A stretch of 64,000 bases of DNA from Limnoperna fortunei. Lineage: Eukaryota; Mollusca; Bivalvia; Mytilida; Modiolidae. Numbering within the stretch: position 1 is the stretch's first letter; every line of letters starts with the position of its first letter. Position numbers and translations under genes: made by a program. Positions 56,766 to 64,000 of this stretch are shown piece by piece. Location of the stretch: assembly GCA_944474755.1 (NCBI GenBank), contig OX104115.1:38017080-38081079 (forward strand). Direction: 5' to 3'. Under the pieces are notes generated by a model that was given only the letters and a program-made list of their open reading frames with translations, had not been told where the DNA came from and made no database searches.

Positions 56766-59243
56766 TTATACCCCAAGGGTGCATTCAAAATTTTGCGGTT
56801 TCAGAAATAGAAAAAAAGTGATGACCTGTGGGCCTCCAGTTTTTCTAAAAATGAGTATATTCACCTTATGATGGTTTCTATTTAAAGAAAAATGTATCTG
56901 GAGACCAAAACAATTAAGTTTGATTAAATAAAGAAAATTACTGTTATGTATTGTTCACTTTTATATCGTCATATGCCAGAAATGGGGATTTTTGCCAAAT
57001 AAGGGGGTATGCATATAAGAATTACATTTTCTCAAACATTCTCCAACTACTGAGGCTAAATAAAACATTTTCAGTCTTCTTACATAGTTTATGCACTTTT
57101 TACATCAAAATTTTCTTCTGTTTAGATATAGAGTTTAAAAAATAATGTCATTCCATAGCACAAATTAGTGTGTTTTTTTAGTTAGATTCAGATTACAATG
57201 CATTTCAAAGAGGTAATTTACTGAAAAAAAAGAGAAAATAGCAAAATAAAATAAAAGCTATCCAAAATGAAGGGAATACATATTATCAATACATTTCTAA
57301 TGAAAAAAGGTGTCACACAATAAAAATTGAATGAAACATTACATCTTTATCATTAAATTTTGTTTTATTATACTGTCGTGACATGCTACGAATCGTTTTA
57401 AAAGGCACAATTTGAGAATAAAAACGTACAACCAATGCAAAAAAAAATTATAAAATCAGATTTTGTCTATTTGGAGCTGCCACTGTGGTACTTCCTATAG
57501 ATTCAGTACCAATTTTGAAGGCAATTGTAGGCATTTGCATGAGTAGGCATTTTCCAGTGACTGTGTCAAATCGCATATAAAGGTTCCAACTGTCCTTACA
57601 ACAAAAATTTATTATGTAATACAGTTCTCAACAAAAAGAGCCTTTCCAACTAAACTTGATGCTTTAACAAAACTTCTTGTACCTAAATAGTCACAAAATA
57701 AACATCTGAAGGAAAGTATTGCAACTTAGCAACATCACTGATAAGCCTCTTATTGACTATGGAGTTTTTGCATGGGAAATCCCATTTAAAAGTTAAACAT
57801 GACAAAATTTACAAAAAAAAGGTGTTTTCTGCCAACCTGAGTGCTCTTTTTAACTTAAAATATTATTTTATGTAAAATGACATAAAAATGAATATTGCTA
57901 GGGCATGAGAATTGTACTTTGAGCCAACCATAGACCCCGTCTGATAGACTACAAGATGATTCTCAATCTTAAAAAAAACTTGACATTTAGCAACTACAGT
58001 CTATTTGTAATCTTCTTGCAAAGTTCCAAGTGTCTGGAATGCACTTCACAAATTTAAGAGGTGTTCTTATACCCCAAGGGTGCATTCAAAATTTTGCGGT
58101 TTCAGAAATAAAAAAAAGTGATGACCTTTGGGCCTCCAGTTTTTCTAAAAATGAGTATATTCACCTTATGATGGTTTCTATTTAAAGAAAAATGTATCTG
58201 GAGACCAAAACAATTAAGTTTGATTAAATAAAGAAAATTACTGTTATGTATTGTTCACTTTTATATCGTCATATGCCAGAAATGGGGATTTTTGCCAAAT
58301 AAGGGGGTATGCATATAAGAATTTCTTTTTCTCAAACATTCTCCAACTACTGAGGCTAAATAAAACATTTTCAGTCTTCTTACAGTTTTTACATCAAAAT
58401 TTTCCTCTGTTTAAATATAGAGTTTAAAAAAAAGTCATTTCATAGCACAAATTAGTGCGTTTTTTAATTAGATTCAGATTACCATGCATTACAAAGAGGT
58501 AATTTACTGAAAAAAGAGAGAAAATAGCAAAATAAAATAAAAGCTATCCAAAATGAAGTGAAATACATATTATCAATTCATTTCTAATGAAAAAAAAGTG
58601 TCACACAATAAAAATTGAATTAAACATTACATCTTTATCATAAAATTTTGTCAATGCAAAAAAAATTATAAAATATGATTTTGTCTATTTAGAGCAGCCA
58701 CTGTGGTACTTCCTATAGATTTAGTACCAATTTTGAAGGCAATTGTAGCCATGAGTAGGCATTTTCCAGTGACTGTGTCAAATCGCATATAATGGGTCCA
58801 GCTGTCCTTGCAAAAAAATTTATGTAATACAGTTCTCAACAAAAAAGAGCCTTTCTTACTAAACTTGATGCTTTAACAAAACTTCTTGTACCTAAGTAGT
58901 CACAAAAAAAAACATCTGAAGGAAAGTAATGCAACTTAGCAACATCACTGATAAGCCTCTTATTGACCATGGAGTTTTGCATAGGAAATCCCATTAAAAA
59001 GTTTAAAATGACAAAATTTACAATAAAAAGGTGTTTTCTGCCAACCTGAGACATAAAAATGAATATTGCTAGGTCATGAGAATTGTACTTTAAGCCAACC
59101 ATAGACCCCGTCTGATTGAGTACAAGATGGTTCTCAATCGTTAAAAAAAAACTTGACATTTAGCAACTCAAGTCTATTTGTGATCTTCTTGCAAAGTTCC
59201 AAGTGTCTGGAATGCACTTTACAAATTTTAGAGGTGTTCTTAT

Positions 59244-59436
59244 GTAAGCGTAATTTCATTCCTGGTGTAGATCTTCCGGATTGTGTTGATTTCTACTCAT
59301 ATAGGAGTAAATACACTAGTGCAGTTTATTCCGTAGGATATTTCTACCTAGTGTATATTGGTTCTGGAAGAAATACTCTAGGGTATTTATGTAATCTGGA
59401 ATGAAAGTTTGTGGTGGAAAGACTGCACTGTTACAC
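59244..59436. mobile_element. 193-bp MITE in satellite 2, copy 4
   Basis: Counterpart of copy 1 in the second 5.56-kb block, with the same diagnostic variants (CATATAGG, TTCCGTAGG, ACTCTAGGG). Confidence 0.8.
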
Positions 59437-60688
59437 TTATACCCCAAGGGTGCATTCAAAATTTTGCGGTTTCAGAAATAGAAAAAAAGTGATGACCTGT
59501 GGGCCTCCAGTTTTTCTAAAAATGAGTATATTTATCTTATGATGGTTTCTATTTAAAGAAAAATATATCTGGAGACCAAAACAATTAAGTTTGATTAAAT
59601 AAAGAAAATAACTGTTATGTATTGTTCACTTTTATATCGTCATATGCCAGAAATGGGGATTTTTGCCAAATAAAGGGGTATGCATATAAGAATTACATTT
59701 TCTCAAACATTCTCCAATTACTGAGGTTAAATAAAACATTTTCAGTTTTCTTACATAGTTAATGCACTTTTTACATCAAAATTTTCTTCTGTTTAGATAT
59801 AGAGTTTAAAAAAAAAGTCATTTCATTGCACAAATTAGTGCATGTTTTAATTAGATTCAGATTACCATGCATTACAAAGAGGTAATTTACTGAAAAAAAG
59901 AGAGAAAATAGCAAAATAAAATAAAAGCTATCCAAAATGAAGTGAAATACATATTATCAATACATTGCTAATGAAAAAAGGTGTCACACAATTAAAATTG
60001 AATGAAACATTACATCTTTGTCATTAAATTTTGTGTTATTATGCTGTCATGACATGCTATGAATTGTTTTAAAAGGCACAATTTGAGAATAAAAATGACA
60101 CAGAATGCAAAAATTGTATTGAATCAGATTTTGTCTATTTAGAGTTGACACTGTGGTACTTCCTATAGATTCAGTACCATTTTGAAGGCAATTGTAGCCA
60201 TGAGTAGGCATTTTCCAGTGACTGTGTCAAATCTTATATAATGGGTCCAGCTGTCCTTACAAAATTTTTATGTAATACAGTTCTCAACAAAAAGAGCCTT
60301 TCCAACTAAACTTGATGCTTTAACAAAACTTCTTGTACCTAAATAGTCACAAAATAAACATCTGAAGGAAAGTATTGCAACTTAGCAACATCACTGATAA
60401 GCCTCTTATTGACCATGGAGTTTTGCATAGGAAATCCCATTAAAAAGTTTAAAATGACAAAATTTACAATAAAAAGGTGTTTTCTGCCAACCTGAGACGT
60501 AAAAATGAATATTGCTAGGTCATGAGAATTGTACTTTAAGCCAACCATAGACCCCGTCTGATAGAGTACAAGATGGTTCTCAATCGTTAAAAAAAACTTG
60601 ACATTTAGCAACTAAAGTCTATTTGTGATCTTCTTGCAAAGTTCCAAGTGTCTGGAATGCACTTTACAAATTTAAGAGGTGTTCTTAT

Positions 60689-60881
60689 GTAAGCGTAATT
60701 TCATTCCTGGTGTAGATCTTCCGGATTGTGTTGATTTCTACTCATACAGGAGTAAATACACTAGTGCAGTTTATTCCATAGGATATTTCTACCTAGTGTA
60801 TATTGGTTCTGGAAGAAATACTTTAGGGTATTTATGTAATCCGGAATGAAAGTTTGTGGTGGAAAGACTACACTGTTACAA
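60689..60881. mobile_element. 193-bp MITE in satellite 2, copy 5
   Basis: Counterpart of copy 2 in the second block. The following two units (62345, 63635) lack the insertion. Confidence 0.8.
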
Positions 60882-63800
60882 TTATACCCCAAGGGTGCAT
60901 TCAAAATTTTGCGGTTTCAGAAATAGAAAAAAAGTGATGACCTGTGGGCCTCCAGTTTTTCTAAAAATGAGTATATTTATCTTATGATGGTTTCTATTTA
61001 AAGAAAAATATATCTGGAGACCAAAACAATTAAGTTTGATTAAATAAAGAAAATAACTGTTATGTATTGTTCACTTTTATATCGTCATATGCCAGAAATG
61101 GGGATTTTTGCCAAATAAAGGGGTATGCATATAAGAATTACATTTTCTCAAACATTCTCCAATTACTGAGGTTAAATAAAACATTTTCAGTTTTCTTACA
61201 TAGTTAATGCACTTTTTACATCAAAATTTTCTTCTGTTTAGATATAGAGATTAAAAAAAAAGTCATTTCATTGCACAAATTAGTACATGTTTTAATTAGA
61301 TTCAGATTACCATGCATTACAAAGAGGTAATTTACTGGAAAAAAAAGAGAGAAAATAGCAAAATAAAATAAAAGCTATCCAAAATGAAGTGAAATACATA
61401 TTATCAATACATTGCTAATGAAAAAAGGTGTCACACAATTAAAATTGAATGAAACATTACATCTTTGTCATTAAATTTTGTGTTATTATGCTGTCATGAC
61501 ATGCTATGAATTGTTTTAAAAGGCACAATTTGAGAATAAAAATGACACAGAATGCAAAAATTGTATTGAATCAGATTTTGTCTATTTAGAGTTGACACTG
61601 TGGTACTTCCTATAGATTCAGTACCATTTTGAAGGCAATTGTAGCCATGAGTAGGCATTTTCCAGTGACTGTGTCAAATCTTATATAATGGGTCCAGCTG
61701 TCCTTGTAAAATTTTTATGTAATACAGTTCTCAACAAAAAGAGCCTTTCCAACTAAACTTGATGCTTTAACAAAACTTCTTGTACCTAAATAGTCACAAA
61801 ATAAACATCTGAAGGAAAGTATTGCAACTTAGCAATATTCCTGATAAGCCTCTTATTGATTATGTAGTTTTCACATAGAAAATCCCATTAAAAAGATAAA
61901 AATGACAAAATTATACAATAAAAAGGTGTTTTCTGCCAACCTGAGTGCTCCTTTTAACTTAAAATATTATTTTATGAAAAATGACATAAAATGAATATTG
62001 CTAATTCATGAGAATTGTACTTTAAGCCAACCATGGACCCTGTCTGATAGAGTACAAGATGATTCTCAATCTTAAAAAAACTTGACATTTAGCAACAACA
62101 GTCTATTTGTAATCTTCTTGCAAAGTTCCAAGTGTCTGGAATGCACTTTACAAATTTTAGAGGTGTTCTTATACCCCAAGGGTGCATTCAAAATTTTGCG
62201 GTTTCAGAAATAGAAAAAAAGTGATGACCTGTGGGCCTCCAGTTTTTCTAAAAATGAGTATATTCACCTTATGATGGTTTCTATTTAAAGAAAAATGTAT
62301 CTGGAGACCAAAACAATTAAGTTTGATTAAATAAAGAAAATTACTGTTATGTATTGTTCACTTTTATATCGTCATATGCCAGAAATGGGGATTTTTGCCA
62401 AATAAGGGGGTATGCATATAAGAATTACATTTTCTCAAACATTCTTCAACTACTGAGGCTAAATAAAACATTTTCAGTCTTCTTTCATATTTTATGCACT
62501 TTTTACATCAAAATTTTCTTCTGTTTAGATATAGAGTTTAAAAAAAAGTCATTTCATTGCACAAATTAGTGCATGTTTTAATTAGATTCAGATTACCATG
62601 CATTACAAAGAGGTAATTTACTGAAAAAAAGAGAGAAAATAGCAAAATAAAATAAAAGCTATCCAAAATGAAGTGAAATTCATATTATCAATTCATTTCT
62701 TATGAAAAAAAGGTGTCACACAATAAAAATTGAATTAAACTTTACATCTTTATCATTAAATTTTGTGTTATTATGCTGTCATGACATGCTACAAATTGTT
62801 TTAAAAGGCACAATTTGAGAATAAAAATGTACAACCAATGCAAAAAATTTATAAAATCAGATTTTGTCTATTTGGAGCTGCCACTGTGGTACTTCCTATA
62901 GATTCAGTACCAATTTTGAAGGCAATTGTAGCCATGAGTAGGCATTTTCCAGTGACTGTGTCAAATCCCATATAATGGGTCCAGCTGTCCTTGCAAAAAA
63001 ATTTATGTAATACAGTTCTCAACAAAAAAGAGCCTTTCTTACTAAACTTGATGCTTTAACAAAACTTCTTGTACCTAAGTAGTCACAAAATAAACATCTG
63101 AAGGAAAGTATTGCAACTTAGCAACATCACTGATAAGCCTCTTATTGACCATGGAGTTTTGCATTGGAAATCCCATTAAAAAATTAAAAATGACAAAATT
63201 TACAATAAAAAGGTGTTTTCTGCCAACCTGAGTGCTCTTTTTAACTTAAAATATTATTTTATGTAAAATGACATAAAAATGAATATTGCTAGGTCATGAG
63301 AATTGTACTTTAAGCCAACCATAGACCCCGTCTGATAGAGTACAAGATGGTTCTCAATCTCAAAAAAAAATTGACATTTAGCAACTAAAGTCTATTTGTG
63401 ATCTTCTTGCAAAGTTCCAAGTGTCTGGAATGCACTTTACAAATTTAAGAGGTGTTCTTATACCCCAAGGGTGCATTCAAAATTTTGCGGTTTCAGAAAA
63501 AGAAACAAAGTGATGACCTGTGGGCCTCCAGTTTTTTTTTAAAATGAGTATATTTATCTTATGATGGTTTCTATTTAAAGAAAAATGTATCTGGAGACCA
63601 AAACAATTAAGTTTGATTAAATAAAGAAAATAACTGTTATGTATTGTTCACTTTTATATCGTCATATGCCAGAAATGGGGATTTTTGCCAAATAAGGGGG
63701 TATGCATATAAGAATAACATTTTCTCAAGAATTCTCCAACTACTGAGGCTTAATAAAACATTTTCAGTCTTCTTACATAGTTTATGCACTTTTTACATCA

Positions 63801-64000
63801 AAATTTTCTTCTGTTTAGATATAGAGTTTTAAAAAAAGTCATTTCATTGCACAAATTAGTGCGTGTTTTAATTAGATTCAGATTACCATGCATTACACAA
63901 AGGTAATTTCCTGAGAAAAAGAGAGAAAATAGCAAAATAAAATAAAAGCTATCCAAAATGAAGTGAAATTCATATTATCAATTCATTTCTTATGAAAAAA

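Larger units (their letters stand above)
51085..64000 (+). repeat. Satellite array 2: units of 1.29-1.45 kb, 5.56-kb higher-order repeat
   Basis: The landmark TGTTATGTA(T/A)TGTTCACTTT occurs at 51381, 52681, 54051, 55496, 56942, 58242, 59613, 61058, 62345 and 63635, giving unit lengths 1300, 1370, 1445, 1446, 1300, 1371, 1445, 1287 and 1290. The first three lengths recur in order after 5561 bp, and the sequences of 51381-56140 and 56942-61701 differ by only a handful of bases by eye. Length classes come from a 193-bp inserted MITE and from deletions (for example around 53090 and 53487). The left edge (51085-51380) is more diverged, and the array leaves the window at the right. Repeated frames such as those at 51390, 53331, 54777, 56951, 58836 and 60339 are copies of one another and not genes. 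Confidence 0.95.

Noticed and set aside
51390..63832. Repeated open frames of 62-107 codons on both strands in satellite 2
   Set aside because: They are copies of the same satellite text. Their preservation follows from recent amplification rather than selection, and no start context, splice signal or domain supports them.

Overview
This is an AT-rich eukaryotic window with almost no conventional genes. It is built of decayed non-LTR retrotransposons, MITEs, minisatellites, two large satellite arrays, and many copies of one dispersed repeat family whose right end reads CAGGTGAGCGATNCAGGCCC followed by a small hairpin and CTTGTTT. From memory, that family and the 167-bp tandem element at 2.1-3.2 kb are typical of bivalve molluscs. 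A bivalve is my best guess; no mitochondrial, rRNA or other diagnostic gene confirms it.

Layout. 0-7 kb: a LINE reverse transcriptase fragment (minus strand), dispersed repeats with nested MITEs, a 6 x 167-bp tandem element, and the one convincing host gene piece, a terminal exon at 4316-5025. 7-12.4 kb: AT-rich DNA, a weak tandem repeat with ETS-like GGAA sites, a MITE with a 10-bp target duplication, a 56-bp minisatellite, and a second, more degenerate minisatellite. 12.4-27.1 kb: a satellite with a monomer of about 230 bp, homogenised in its centre into a higher-order unit of about 1.35 kb. Several insertions interrupt it, including a perfect 186-bp-arm palindrome with a tRNA-like core.

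27.1-41 kb: dispersed repeats that I interpret as non-autonomous Helentron-like elements (HINE type), two of them joined head to tail with no spacer. They carry 322-bp tandem units, GAC microsatellites and nested retrotransposon 3' ends. The same stretch holds a tRNA-derived SINE, an endonuclease-domain LINE pseudogene and a decayed transposase-like gene. 41-51 kb: mostly unique AT-rich DNA with nested inverted-repeat elements, a PHD-finger fragment, a frameshifted LINE pseudogene, and a possible small terminal exon at 50.5 kb. 51.1-64 kb (running off the window): a second satellite with 1.29-1.45-kb units. A 5.56-kb four-unit block recurs almost without change, and a 193-bp MITE has been amplified together with the satellite.

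No operon-like logic applies. Most open frames lie inside repeats and are not genes. The window is mainly informative about genome dynamics: satellite homogenisation, nested transposition and rolling-circle-type elements.
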